From assembly GCF_001708185.1 (NCBI RefSeq), contig NZ_MDDN01000015.1, positions 1 through 64,000 on the forward strand: a stretch of 64,000 bases of DNA, written 5' to 3'. The position numbers and the translations under genes are program-made. Source of the stretch: Lysinibacillus xylanilyticus. GTDB lineage: Bacteria > Bacillota > Bacilli > Bacillales_A > Planococcaceae. Below the pieces are notes generated by a model. It did no database searches. It was not told the DNA's origin and was given only the letters and a program-made list of their open reading frames with translations. This document shows positions 52,203-60,027 of the stretch, piece by piece; position 1 is the first letter of the stretch, and every line of letters begins with the position of its first letter.

Positions 52203-52280
52203 AACTCCCATAAAAGAACTTAATCATCTTTCATTTTCTGTGGTGAAGTGCTAATTTTTGCACTTCATGGATGGCTAGTG
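52203..52280 (+). repeat. CR repeat copy 1
   Basis: Aactccc...ggatggct. Stem A is (A)TAAAAGA...TCTTTCAT with one mismatch to the consensus. Stem B is GAAGTGC...GCACTTC around TAATTTTT. A terminator-like hairpin gagatgtttagacaactc (about 52171-52188) precedes it, after the DUF6176 gene. The other copies are at 52819, 54189, 59803, 61111 and 62981, with a partial at 62572. Confidence 0.85.
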
Positions 52281-52365
52281 GGGCTTTACTTCAATATGGT
52301 CCACTATTTTTCACCAATCCCTAAATCTATTATAGAAACGAAGGAAGACGTAAAATCAAAAAAAT

Positions 52366-52488
52366 GCTGGGACATAACTGACCCAAATCATAAAAAGCGT
52401 GAGAAATCAATTTTAGAGACGTTGATTTTTCACGCTTTTTAATATGAAATTTTTAAATTTTGCTTTGGAAATATACTTATGTCCTAGC
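52366..52488. repeat. 123-bp fold-back element (second GGGACATAA copy)
   Basis: Ends gctgggacataa (52366-52377) and ttatgtcctagc (52477-52488) are inverted. The central stem is aaaaagcgtgagaaatcaa with ttgatttttcacgctttt. Same design and length as 23776-23897. Confidence 0.75.
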
Positions 52489-52492
52489 GTCC

Positions 52493-52600
52493 TTATTTTT
52501 TTCTCAACAGTGTATCCCCAAGAGGGATTCCAATTATAACAACCAAAACCGTTAGAATTACCAGGGCTTGAAAAATAAAATACGCAACTTGATCGAACAT
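52493..52600 (-). CDS. 35-aa single-helix membrane peptide
   Basis: Minus-strand ATG 52600, preceded by AAGGAGAGATAGG. The peptide is MFDQVAYFIFQALVILTVL, then VVIIGIPLGDTLLRKK. One hydrophobic helix with a basic end. The strong start signal and clean codons support a real gene despite its size. It begins just outside the fold-back element. It could be a toxin-like or regulatory small membrane peptide; unproven. Confidence 0.5.
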   Translation of the reverse strand: MFDQVAYFIFQALVILTVLVVIIGIPLGDTLLRKK

Positions 52601-52675
52601 CCTATCTCTCCTTCTTTTCTTAATAATTCCTACCTCATATTCCGTAATTATCCAACTCCTAGTGAAGAGTCAAAT

Positions 52676-52717
52676 TAAACTAATAAAGCCCAAAATCATT
52701 TGTACTTTATTAGTTTA
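52676..52717. terminator. intrinsic terminator-like hairpin
   Basis: taaactaataaag (52676-52688) and ctttattagttta (52705-52717), perfect arms. Confidence 0.65.
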
Positions 52718-52818
52718 GTTTATTTCATTACAACGTATGTATGCAGTCGTCACTTTTTATATTTTGTGATCTTCAACAATAGCGCGCGATTGTTTAATAA
52801 GCTTCGCTGTTCTTCTTA

Positions 52819-52897
52819 AACTCCCATGAAAGAACTTAATCATTTTTCATTTTCTGTGGTGAAGTGCTGATTTTTGCACTTCATGGATGGCTAACGG
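52819..52897 (+). repeat. CR repeat copy 2
   Basis: Stem A is ATGAAAGA with TTTTTCAT (one G-T wobble). Stem B is GAAGTGC with GCACTTC. It ends ggatggctaacgg and leads directly into the first of two duplicated gene pairs. Confidence 0.88.
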
Positions 52898-52941
52898 TGC
52901 AGTTATTGAAATATCATAGGTGTATCAAGAGGGGAATAAAT

Positions 52942-53217
52942 GTGACAAATACTCCGGTATTCCGTTTGGATTGAAGCTGAACAGTGGGAACAGTTATGGA
53001 ATGAAGATGATGATAATACTGACGTTGTCGTAAGGTTTGAGGGTGGTTCCGAATGGAGGGCAACCTTCTTTATTTATCAAAACATTTTTAGCATGGCAAA
53101 GAAAAATGAGGAAACTGGAGAATGTTTAAGAGGTAGTTATTTTTGGGCAAGTGAAATGATTTTGGTGAGGAAAATTACTCGGATTGATATTGAAGTGGTT
53201 ATAAAAAACTTGAGATA
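52942..53217 (+). pseudogene. frameshifted copy of the 54346 gene
   Basis: GTG 52942 after AGAGGGG, then a one-base insertion (tccggtattccg instead of tccgtattccg) breaks the frame within eight codons. The rest is almost identical to 54346-54620 (EQLWNEDDDNTDVVVRFE onwards) until aaaaacttg near 53211, where it joins the SUKH remnant. Confidence 0.8.
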
Positions 53218-53370
53218 GTAGTAAGTTTTAATGAACCAGCTGCTAAAACTGATAAATGATGGGAATAACGTTTCCCAATAGTTTTAAGGAATTATTGCTC
53301 ATACATAATGGGCAACGAAATGAATATTCAGAGCAACGATTCGAGTACGTAGGAGTCGTAGGCAATTATG
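53212..53370 (+). pseudogene. SUKH-family remnant (copy of the 54772 gene)
   Basis: The sequence gagatagtag...ttttaatgaaccagctgc and gttacgtttcccaatag-type parts match 54825-54950, with a deletion of about 25 bp. The fusion point to the previous pseudogene shows that the block [54346-type gene, SUKH gene] was duplicated and then internally deleted. Confidence 0.75.
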
Positions 53371-53442
53371 ATTTATAGGTTAATTGAAGAAGGAAATAAT
53401 GAATGGTTAGAGAAATCAATTTTATACGAGGAGGAAAGGTTA

Positions 53443-53700
53443 ATGAGTAAAAGTTTACAACCTTTTTCTATTGTGTTCTTGGGAATATGTATTGTTTTAA
53501 GTTCATGGTTAATTTCCCAATCTTTAATAACCAATCATATAGATATTGAAAAGACTGATAACGAACAAAATAGATATGATTTTATCACAATAGCATCCGA
53601 TTACTTTATCATTTTTGATAAACAAAAAGGGGAGTATTGGATGAAAATCGGTTCTTCTGATTGGGAAAAACAGCAATCTTTTTCTAATCCAACAGAATAG
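53443..53700 (+). CDS. small membrane-anchored protein, unknown
   Basis: The start is ATG 53443 after GAGGAGGAAAGG. The 85-aa product has a helix (FSIVFLGICIVLSSWLI, residues 8-24), then an exported segment (YDFITIASDYFIIFDKQKGE, YWMKIGSSDWEKQQSF). It resembles small Bacillus proteins of unknown role that occur beside toxin-immunity-like genes. Followed by a BL repeat with a terminator. Confidence 0.6.
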   Translation: MSKSLQPFSIVFLGICIVLSSWLISQSLITNHIDIEKTDNEQNRYDFITIASDYFIIFDKQKGEYWMKIGSSDWEKQQSFSNPTE

Positions 53701-53721
53701 CTTCTTCTGATGTTAGCTTTT

Positions 53722-53805
53722 TCAACTAACGAGTGCTTTACTTGAAGAACAATGAGTTGCATATGCAGCTCTTTTTTTCTTTATTGAACGGAGCAGGATA
53801 GTTGT
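53722..53805 (+). repeat. BL repeat (bcr-like) with embedded terminator
   Basis: aactaacgagtgctttacttg, then a hairpin gagttgcatatgcagctc with T-run (about 53752-53780), then ttattgaacggagcagg. Same modular order as copies at 57087, 61183 and 63823. The right palindrome is degenerate and runs into gtgcgaaatg. Confidence 0.6.
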
Positions 53806-54108
53806 GCGAAATGTTCCTAGCTCAAATGGAGAATGGTCACATTACTCTGGTAAAGCTAGGCAGTTCCTTCGAAGAATCAAATGAAGAGGTAACGCTCAGA
53901 AGGGTTCTCTCTTAGTCGAATAGCACTGAATTTAGTAAGAATGAAAGTGTTATAAGCTCGGCGAAAAGGCGTGAGAATTTACCGTAACAGTTCGGCTGAC
54001 GAAAGCCTACCCGCGGGGGTGGTGTAAATCATGATGCTTGAGTTGAATGAATATGGTGAGAATGCGAATAAACCTAAAAGAAAGGGTTAAGCTGACGAAC
54101 TTCTGAAT
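53804..54108 (+). mobile_element. possible group II intron 5' fragment
   Basis: From GTGCGAAATG onward the DNA is non-coding, GC-richer and full of short pairings (ggcgaaaaggcgtgag, gttcggctgacgaaagcc, acccgcgggggtggtg, aaaagaaagggttaagctgac). This is reminiscent of domain I of bacterial group II introns, which begin GTGYG. No reverse transcriptase or domain V is seen, so at most a deleted remnant. A tiny related junction (gtgcgaaatggtcc) occurs near 57623. Confidence 0.35.
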
Positions 54109-54180
54109 GTACGGGTCTATAACTGCGATACAGAGGAAATTATCCTTGAAAACGAAAATGTAACGTTGATATTAGAGTAA
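54109..54180 (+). pseudogene. 3' end of a lost gene
   Basis: The frame VRVYNCDTEEIILENENVTL then I-L-E-stop is protein-like but has no start. It sits between the non-coding fragment and CR copy 3, 9 bp before the repeat, the usual position of a cassette gene's end. Confidence 0.4.
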
Positions 54181-54188
54181 ACTTTATT

Positions 54189-54267
54189 AAACTCCCATGA
54201 AAGAACTTAATCATCTTTCATTTTCTGTGGTGTAACGTTGATTTTACGCGACATGGATGGCTAACGG
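54189..54267 (+). repeat. CR repeat copy 3
   Basis: Stem A is intact (ATGAAAGA/TCTTTCAT). Stem B is degenerate (GTAACGT...ACGCGAC). It continues ggatggctaacggggtgc and the tttacttgaagatcattgag segment. Confidence 0.85.
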
Positions 54268-54345
54268 GGTGCTTTACTTGAAGATCATTGAGCAAACTGT
54301 GCAGGTTAGTGAAATATCATAGGTGTATCAATAGTGGGAATTAAT

Positions 54346-54663
54346 GTGACAAATATTCCGTATTCCGTTTGGATTGAAGCTGAACAGTGGGAACAGTTAT
54401 GGAATGAAGATGATGATAATACTGACGTGGTCGTAAGGTTTGAGGATGGTTCCGAGTGGATGGCAACCTTCTTTACTTATCAAAATATTTTTAGCATGGC
54501 AAAGAAAAATGAGGAAACAGGAGAATGTTTAAGAGGTAGTTATTTTTGGGCAAGTGAAATGATTTTGGTGAGGAAAATCACTCGAATTGATATTGAAGTG
54601 GTTATAAAAAACTTGTTAGTTGATGGTACTTTTGAAAGTGTATTTAAGTTATGTGAAGATTAG
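54346..54663 (+). CDS. immunity-like protein of an unnamed family
   Basis: GTG 54346 is the better start (the duplicate at 52942 has AGAGGGG at this spacing). The 105-aa acidic protein has WIEAEQWEQLWNEDDDNTDV, VRFEDGSEWMATFFTYQNIF, TGECLRGSYFWASEMILV and IEVVIKNLLVDGTFESVF. Proteins of this type occur next to SUKH genes in Bacilli and are probably antitoxins/immunity proteins; that role is inferred from context only. Followed at 109 bp by a SUKH gene. Confidence 0.65.
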   Translation: MTNIPYSVWIEAEQWEQLWNEDDDNTDVVVRFEDGSEWMATFFTYQNIFSMAKKNEETGECLRGSYFWASEMILVRKITRIDIEVVIKNLLVDGTFESVFKLCED

Positions 54664-54771
54664 CTTGTTGTACAAACGGTGCAGATTAGTGAAAGAAGGC
54701 GTTTCTTATAATTGATGTAAAATCAAAGTTTTTGTATGGCTTTAATTTTGTTAAGTAAGGGGAGTTATGAT

Positions 54772-55029
54772 GTGAAGAAGCTTTGGAGTAAATTCGAGAA
54801 ATGGCTGGAATTAAATTGTCAAGAGATAGTAGACAGTTTTAATGAACCAGCTGCTAAAGCTGAAATTACAAAGGCTGAACAGAAGATGGGAGTTACGTTT
54901 CCCAATAGTTTGAAGGAATTATTGCTCATACATAACGGGCAACGAAATGAATGGGGAGAGCTATATGCTTCTTATGATAAAAGGAGTATTTTGTTTGTTT
55001 TGGATCTAAGAAGGTATATAACGATGTAA
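54772..55029 (+). CDS. SMI1/KNR4 (SUKH) family protein, C-terminally short
   Basis: The start is GTG 54772 after AAGGGGAG. The 85-aa product has KLWSKFEKWLELNCQEIVDS, EITKAEQKMGVTFPNSLKEL and LLIHNGQRNEWGEL, the SUKH core that binds and neutralises polymorphic toxins. Full SUKH domains are ~130 aa or more. Here the frame ends soon after L-Y-A-S-Y-D-K in an atypical tail (SILFVLDLRRYITM), so the gene is probably truncated by a frameshift or deletion. No toxin gene is adjacent: an orphan immunity gene. Confidence 0.72.
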   Translation: MKKLWSKFEKWLELNCQEIVDSFNEPAAKAEITKAEQKMGVTFPNSLKELLLIHNGQRNEWGELYASYDKRSILFVLDLRRYITM

Positions 55030-55075
55030 TTACTCCATCCTAAATAGGCACATTATTCATAGGATGGTGGTAATT

Positions 55076-56530
55076 TTGAAGTTCTTAAAAATAATCACTT
55101 GTTTTTTGATAGTTATTTTTTTAGTTATTGTAAATTTGATTGGTCATGAAGGAATCGCTTCAGATCGTGAAATTACGCTAAAAGAGGCCATCCAACTTGG
55201 ATTAGATAGGGCGAAAAAATGGGATGAAAATGCATATTTAGTAATGTTAACAAGTGTTGATGAAGACATGGGAGGAACAAGGGGAGCAACAGGGAAACGA
55301 TATAAATGGACTTTGAGTTTTGAGACTACAAGTACCGATAAACAATTATTTATATTTATTTCAAAAGGAGAAATAAGTGGAATTCATGAGGGGAAGGGAC
55401 CTAGTTCTGGAGCAATAAAATTAGATGATATTAATTTTGACAGTCCTTATTTATTGAAAATCGCAAAGGAAAAATATGATTTACAAAAAGGGGTGGATTG
55501 GGCGACAGGATATCATTTTACACTTGATAGTATCGATGGTACGCCCATTCTAAAAGTGTTTGGAAATGATCGAGATAGCCGTTTTACTTCAATTTCATTC
55601 AATGCCCAAAATGGAGATGTGGTTAGTGCTAATCATAAATTACCATACGGTGGAGGATTAATATCCAAACGTATTGGCACCGAAAACCTAACAAAAAAAG
55701 GGATGGCGATTATGGGGGTTATCGCTGGAAACAACAATTTAGTGGTTTGGGGAGACAAAAAGCCAACACAATTTAGTACAACCAAGCAACCTTTTATTGA
55801 ATGGAGCCATAACAATGGAGAAACATGGACAGAACTCCATGCTAATAATTATGTAACACACGCGTGGTTTGATATGAACGATCAATTATATGTAGCTACG
55901 GAAAAAGAATTATGGGCAGGTACTACATCAAAAAGTAAAGGTACGAAAATCCTTTCATTAGACCAATCAATCGAGAAAATCGATTATTCAACCAACAACC
56001 ATGTAGCTGTGCTATCAAATGGAAAAGTTTATTGTACGACCAATCAAGGAGAGAGATGGGAACAAGCTATAGTACCTAAACCATTATATGTGGTTCAAAT
56101 CTCGGATAATGGTGACTTGGTAGGACTCACAGAAGAAAGGAAGATTCTTCAAAAGACCAATGACGAGTGGACCGAGATAACTATGCCGAATAGTAATGAT
56201 GAACCTCTAGATTTGAAAGTGATTAATAATAGACTAATTATTACGACACAAAGTGGAATTTGGATCCGAGATCTTCAAGAGGGAAATTGGAGAAAAATTA
56301 AAGTTGATGAAGAGGTAGTTAAATTCATTAAAAAAGGAAAGAAATTATTCGGATACACACATAGAGGTGAAGCTATTTATTCCATCAACACGAAAGACGA
56401 AAGAAAACCTGAAAAAGTGTTTGATGCGGTGGATTTCGTCGTTTTGGATGTCGATATCATGGGAGATACGTTATGGATTGCAACTATACCAAATTATTCG
56501 TGGGAAGAAATGGAGATACCGCAGACATGA
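55076..56530 (+). CDS. exported PepSY-like/beta-propeller protein with Asp-box repeats
   Basis: The start is TTG 55076 (after GGATGGTGG) or ATG 55064. The ~484-aa product has a signal/anchor helix (IITCFLIVIFLVIVNLIGHE). An N-terminal domain, ITLKEAIQLGLDRAKKW to GDVVSANHKLPYG (residues ~30-200), resembles PepSY-type domains. The C-terminal ~280 residues form a propeller-like array with sialidase-type Asp-boxes (SHNNGETWTEL, CTTNQGERWEQA) and WTEITMP/WRKIKV repeats. Function unknown; likely a cell-surface binding protein. It is the largest intact gene of the 51-64 kb region. Confidence 0.65.
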   Translation: MKFLKIITCFLIVIFLVIVNLIGHEGIASDREITLKEAIQLGLDRAKKWDENAYLVMLTSVDEDMGGTRGATGKRYKWTLSFETTSTDKQLFIFISKGEISGIHEGKGPSSGAIKLDDINFDSPYLLKIAKEKYDLQKGVDWATGYHFTLDSIDGTPILKVFGNDRDSRFTSISFNAQNGDVVSANHKLPYGGGLISKRIGTENLTKKGMAIMGVIAGNNNLVVWGDKKPTQFSTTKQPFIEWSHNNGETWTELHANNYVTHAWFDMNDQLYVATEKELWAGTTSKSKGTKILSLDQSIEKIDYSTNNHVAVLSNGKVYCTTNQGERWEQAIVPKPLYVVQISDNGDLVGLTEERKILQKTNDEWTEITMPNSNDEPLDLKVINNRLIITTQSGIWIRDLQEGNWRKIKVDEEVVKFIKKGKKLFGYTHRGEAIYSINTKDERKPEKVFDAVDFVVLDVDIMGDTLWIATIPNYSWEEMEIPQT

Positions 56531-56574
56531 TAAAAATTTGAAGTGTATATCCATGAAAAAGATGTATTGTGAAA

Positions 56575-56660
56575 CACTTAAGCTAACGAGGGTTTTACTT
56601 CAATAAGGAGTAGAGCATTTTTCGTTTGACTAACTGGGCAGTATAGTTCAATAAGAATAA
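56575..56660 (+). repeat. BL repeat (bcr-like)
   Basis: gctaacgagggttttacttc, aataaggagtagagcattttt, then gactaactgggcagtatag and ttcaataag. No strong terminator hairpin in this copy. It fills the gap between the propeller gene and the DUF2750 gene. Confidence 0.55.
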
Positions 56661-56702
56661 TTAAATGATATTGTTGAAGTATTAATTAAAGGGAGAAGTA
56701 AA

Positions 56703-57068
56703 ATGTCATTTGATTTAACAATAAATTCTAAAAGAAGATATGAAAAATTTATCGAAAGAGTTTCGAAGAGTAAATTGGTTTGGGGTTTGACGAATGAAAA
56801 AGGTTGGTGTGTATGTGAATCAAATGAATATGAAGACACTGATGTAATGCCATTTTGGTCAGATGAAGCGTATGCACGCCAATGTGCGATAGAGGGTTGG
56901 TCAAATTATCATCCAACTCCCATACCATTAGAAGAATTTATGAATAGCTGGCTTTATGGAATGAATGAAGATGGTTTATTAGTAGGCGTTAACTGGAATG
57001 CAAAGTTAATTGGCTTAGAAATAGAACCTGCTGAATTATTTAGTGAAATAGAACGTAAGATCAGTTAG
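56703..57068 (+). CDS. DUF2750 family protein
   Basis: A 121-aa cytoplasmic protein. Visible features are YEKFIERVSKSKLVWGLTNE, VMPFWSDEAYARQCAIEGWS, TPIPLEEFMNSWLYGMNEDG and VGVNWNAKLIGLEIEPAELF, the DUF2750 pattern. This family is grouped with bacterial immunity or antitoxin-like proteins in polymorphic toxin loci. AAAGGGAG lies before the ATG. Single-gene unit flanked by repeats on both sides. Confidence 0.82.
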   Translation: MSFDLTINSKRRYEKFIERVSKSKLVWGLTNEKGWCVCESNEYEDTDVMPFWSDEAYARQCAIEGWSNYHPTPIPLEEFMNSWLYGMNEDGLLVGVNWNAKLIGLEIEPAELFSEIERKIS

Positions 57069-57086
57069 AAATAATTGTTCCATATG

Positions 57087-57175
57087 CAACAGGGTGCTTT
57101 ACTTGAAGAATATTGAGCTGTTTAGACAGCTCACTTTTTCATTGTGCTAACGGTGCAAGTGACTTGAAGAAGGTA
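57087..57175 (+). repeat. BL repeat with embedded terminator
   Basis: cagggtgctttacttgaag, hairpin gagctgtttagacagctc with T-run (about 57117-57140), then gctaacggtgcaagtgac. The hairpin arms match those at 61212-61233. Confidence 0.65.
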
Positions 57176-57233
57176 AACAGGTTTATTACGTGAAATTATG
57201 TCTTATACAAGACGGCTTTAGGGTGTGATTAAA

Positions 57234-57581
57234 ATGGATTGTAGACTTTTGGAAATATTTGTTGGGTGGGAAGATAAGTTAGGTGATGACGAGTGGTATT
57301 TTAGTAATTCTTTCGAATCAATTTACAAAGGAATGTCTTCAGAAGAAGCCTTTAACTACATTCCGAATGTGATTGAGGTGTTATTTAAATTGGACGATGA
57401 CTATTTGATATGGGAAACCCTTCACTTTTTAATGCAACTGTATAGTATTGCGGATACCACACAGATACATCCATTCCTCGAAAGAAATTGGTCTCCATTA
57501 AAACAACATCTTATGATATATGAAGAATCTTATGCTAGTCCATTTAAAGAACTAACGAGACAGCTAAGAATAAAAGAATGA
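57234..57581 (+). CDS. immunity-type protein, unnamed family
   Basis: The start is ATG 57234 (AGGGTG upstream). The 115-aa, mainly helical acidic protein has LEIFVGWEDKLGDDEWYFSN, SSEEAFNYIPNVIEVLFKLD, YLIWETLHFLMQLYSIADTT and PFKELTRQLRIKE. HEAT-like helices of this kind are common in bacterial immunity proteins. No partner toxin is visible. Function inferred from form and context only. Confidence 0.6.
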   Translation: MDCRLLEIFVGWEDKLGDDEWYFSNSFESIYKGMSSEEAFNYIPNVIEVLFKLDDDYLIWETLHFLMQLYSIADTTQIHPFLERNWSPLKQHLMIYEESYASPFKELTRQLRIKE

Positions 57582-57599
57582 GATTCCGTTCCAACCTTG

Positions 57600-57680
57600 T
57601 TTAACTAACGGTGCAGTATAGCTGTGCGAAATGGTCCGATAAGGAGTAGAGCCTTTTTCTATTTAAACTAAATGCGCAGT
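57600..57680 (+). repeat. BL repeat (bcr-like)
   Basis: actaacggtgcagtatagc, gtgcgaaatggtccgataag, gagtagagcctttttc, actaaatgcgcagtttaag. It shares the aaggagtagagc module with the copy at 56575. Confidence 0.55.
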
Positions 57681-57872
57681 TTAAGTGAATTAGGAAAAAA
57701 TTACATATATATAATAAAGCAATACATTGTTAAGATTTGATAGGGCAAGTATTCTATGAAGAATTTAGAACGAAGGCGTTTCTCAATAAATGAAGACGTT
57801 TTATTACTAACCAAACAGTTTAATAGAAGAAGGATAATTGAAATTGAAAAATAAGGGAAATGTTTTGATTTT

Positions 57873-58112
57873 ATGTGGGGATGGGGAGAGATTCTTTCAG
57901 GTTCTATTGCAATAATTATATTGATATATGGAATCTTTTACTCGAAGGAATACCACGATAAGTATAGAAAAGGGCCGATTTCGGGAGGTGGGACTTTATT
58001 AGGTGAGCTATTTGCTGCTGTTTTACAATTTAGTCCCTACTATGTTCAGAAAGTATTCTTTATTTTATCAGGAATTTTTATATTGGTTTGTATTTATATA
58101 TCGAAAATGTAA
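57873..58112 (+). CDS. small two-helix membrane protein
   Basis: A 79-aa protein with helices IAIIILIYGIFYSKEY and KVFFILSGIFILVCIYISKM around a glycine-rich loop (KGPISGGGTLLGEL). Weak start signal (AAGGGAAA 15 nt upstream). Unknown function; similar small proteins occur in Bacillus accessory regions. Confidence 0.5.
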   Translation: MWGWGEILSGSIAIIILIYGIFYSKEYHDKYRKGPISGGGTLLGELFAAVLQFSPYYVQKVFFILSGIFILVCIYISKM

Positions 58113-58182
58113 GAATAAATGATTCTGTAATTAGAAGTAAAAATGAATTATAAATAAATCTTGAGTTATTTGGAGTTAGAAA

Positions 58183-58327
58183 ATGAAAAAAATAAAGAAA
58201 GCAACAGGACGGCTTTTTTAAAGAGATGGTAGGAGAGCTTATCAGTTCAATCTTAATTGAAGTGGCTTGGAACATTTTAATGTTTATTCCCAAAATGATT
58301 ATTCGTTTAATAAAGAACATCTGGTGA
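58183..58327 (+). pseudogene. 47-aa membrane peptide gene broken in a T-run
   Basis: ATG 58183 (after GGAGTTAG) reads MKKIKKATGR, then a T7 run shifts frame. The next frame gives FFKEMVGELISSILIEVAWN then ILMFIPKMIIRLIKNIW and stop. Changing the T-run by one base would give one continuous ~47-aa peptide. It could be a phase-variable homopolymer or an error. Confidence 0.55.
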
Positions 58328-58370
58328 ATTAGTTACTGTTGGGGATTTAAGATAATAAGAAATTTGGAAA

Positions 58371-58400
58371 TCTTCCCAAACCACACGCTTTGGGACATTT
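58371..58400. repeat. small palindromic repeat (TCCCAAA/TTTGGGA)
   Basis: tcttcccaaa and tttgggacattt arms; same family as at 7406 and 8111. Two further members follow at 58729-58758 and 59546-59573. Confidence 0.55.
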
Positions 58401-58482
58401 TTAAATTAACGAACGAGTGAAAAAACTATATTCCATTTAAATGATATAATGGAGAAAATAGGTGGTCTAAAGGGGAATGATT

Positions 58483-58668
58483 ATGGAAAGTTTATATTTA
58501 ATAATCGTTATACTTTTAATAGTTTTATTCTTTATTTCCTTTGCTCTTTTTATTAGACGATTAATAATAAATTCTTCAATTAAAGCTAATAATTTGAGTG
58601 ATTTAGAGGAAAAGATGGATAGGCTAATTGAGCAGAACGAAAAGCTTCTTTTGTTATTAAAAAAATAG
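58483..58668 (+). CDS. small membrane protein with coiled coil
   Basis: The start is ATG 58483 (AAAGGGG 8 nt upstream). The 61-aa product has one helix (YLIIVILLIVLFFISFALFI) followed by a charged coiled-coil (NLSDLEEKMDRLIEQNEKLL). Function unknown. This layout is common in small Bacillus membrane proteins. Confidence 0.6.
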   Translation: MESLYLIIVILLIVLFFISFALFIRRLIINSSIKANNLSDLEEKMDRLIEQNEKLLLLLKK

Positions 58669-58763
58669 TTAAATTAGAATTAGTAAGGTGAAAAATAATT
58701 TTTTTAGTTATACAAATACATACAAAAAAACGTTCTCAAACGCAAGCTTGGTAACATTTCAAA

Positions 58764-58803
58764 CAGCGACAAACTCTGTTAAATCAGTGTTTGTCGCTGT
58801 TTT
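58764..58803 (+). terminator. intrinsic terminator
   Basis: cagcgacaaac (58764-58774) pairs with gtttgtcgctg (58789-58799), then a T-run. Bases 58806-58990 beyond it show no gene. Confidence 0.8.
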
Positions 58804-58990
58804 TTATAGAAAATAACACTCTGAGACGCTGCGAAAAATAATTTTAAAGAAGACTGTTCGATCCACTTGTTCTGAATGGCGATAACATATAAAAGAATCT
58901 CAATGAAATGTACCCAAAGGACGCTTGGGATCTATCCGTACTTCAAGTGTTGCCATAGTTTAGTTAAACAGATTGAAACCGTACAATCTT

Positions 58991-59419
58991 TTACTTTTTC
59001 TTTATGAAAATTTGCAAATGTGGTGGAAGTTCAAATGTTTCCAGGTGCTTAAAATTTTTAAGCTTACTTTCATTTGGAGCTATTGAAAATGTTAGTTGGT
59101 CTCTACCTACTGGGTTATGTGCACCCAAAACTGGAGTGACTTCGAGGGTTACTGAAAACTGAAAAGCGTCATCAATTCTTTCCATATTTAAAATTTTTAT
59201 TTGATACGGATACACCAAAGGACTTTCCGTAAGATAATCGGAATAGTAATTAGAAACTGCTTCTTGGATGTTTGGTAATAGTAGTGAAAAAAACATGTCC
59301 ATTATGTGTTCTTCTTTAGATTCTTTAACAGGCTGATAATAATCTGATTCAGCATAAGTTAATGTTGTAGATATTAGAAATAGCAGTAAAAAAGAAGGAG
59401 TTATAATTTTTTTCTTCAC
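58991..59419 (-). CDS. exported DUF3888 protein
   Basis: A 142-aa protein with a signal peptide (PSFLLLFLISTTLTYAES) and the DUF3888 core: MDMFFSLLLPNIQEAVSNYY, VYPYQIKILNMER, LEVTPVLGAHNPVGRDQLTF. DUF3888 proteins are secreted and of unknown function, often in multiple copies in Bacillus. GTG start after AAAAGGAAGTGG. The only minus-strand intact gene between 52.6 and 61.7 kb. Confidence 0.8.
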   Translation of the reverse strand: MKKKIITPSFLLLFLISTTLTYAESDYYQPVKESKEEHIMDMFFSLLLPNIQEAVSNYYSDYLTESPLVYPYQIKILNMERIDDAFQFSVTLEVTPVLGAHNPVGRDQLTFSIAPNESKLKNFKHLETFELPPHLQIFIKKK

Positions 59420-59802
59420 TTTTCCACTTCCTTTTTAATGTTTATTTTGTACGTAAAAGATTTACTTATGTCAGTCAAATATTTCATTACAACATGTATT
59501 AATTAAAATCAAAGTTTGTATAATTAATACAGCTTATAATAAAATAACGTTCCCAAATGCAAGTTTTGGGACGAAACAAAACACTTAAAACGTTGTCATA
59601 CCAATGTATTAAGTGTTTTTCTGTATTTCATTCTTATATACCTTTTTATGCACTATCGTTTGAACTTAGATACAACAAAGCTTTCAATGCTGTTCAAAAG
59701 AAATTGCACTGAATCAGATTTTTAATAAAAACTTGCCTATACAGCGGATTCCTTGACGTTATAGAACAACCTTTTCTTTTAACATAGCCTTTTTCTTTAT
59801 TC

Positions 59803-59881
59803 AACTCCCATGAAAGAACTTAATCATCTTTCATTTTTTGTGGTGAAGTGCTGATTTTGGTACTTCATGGATGGCTAACGG
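59803..59881 (+). repeat. CR repeat copy 4
   Basis: Stem A intact; stem B is GAAGTGC with GTACTTC (one G-T wobble). Ends ggatggctaacgg. Lies about 147 bp before the PadR start. Confidence 0.88.
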
Positions 59882-60027
59882 GGTCAATAGCGCTGTAATT
59901 GGGTAGTTTTTTTCTTGTGAAGCTATCGCCGCAGGTTAATGAAACAGGAAATAATGATCTTTATAAATTTATACCTTGTATTATAGAGTACCATGTATTA
60001 TATTTTGTATATAGGGAGGTGCAAATT

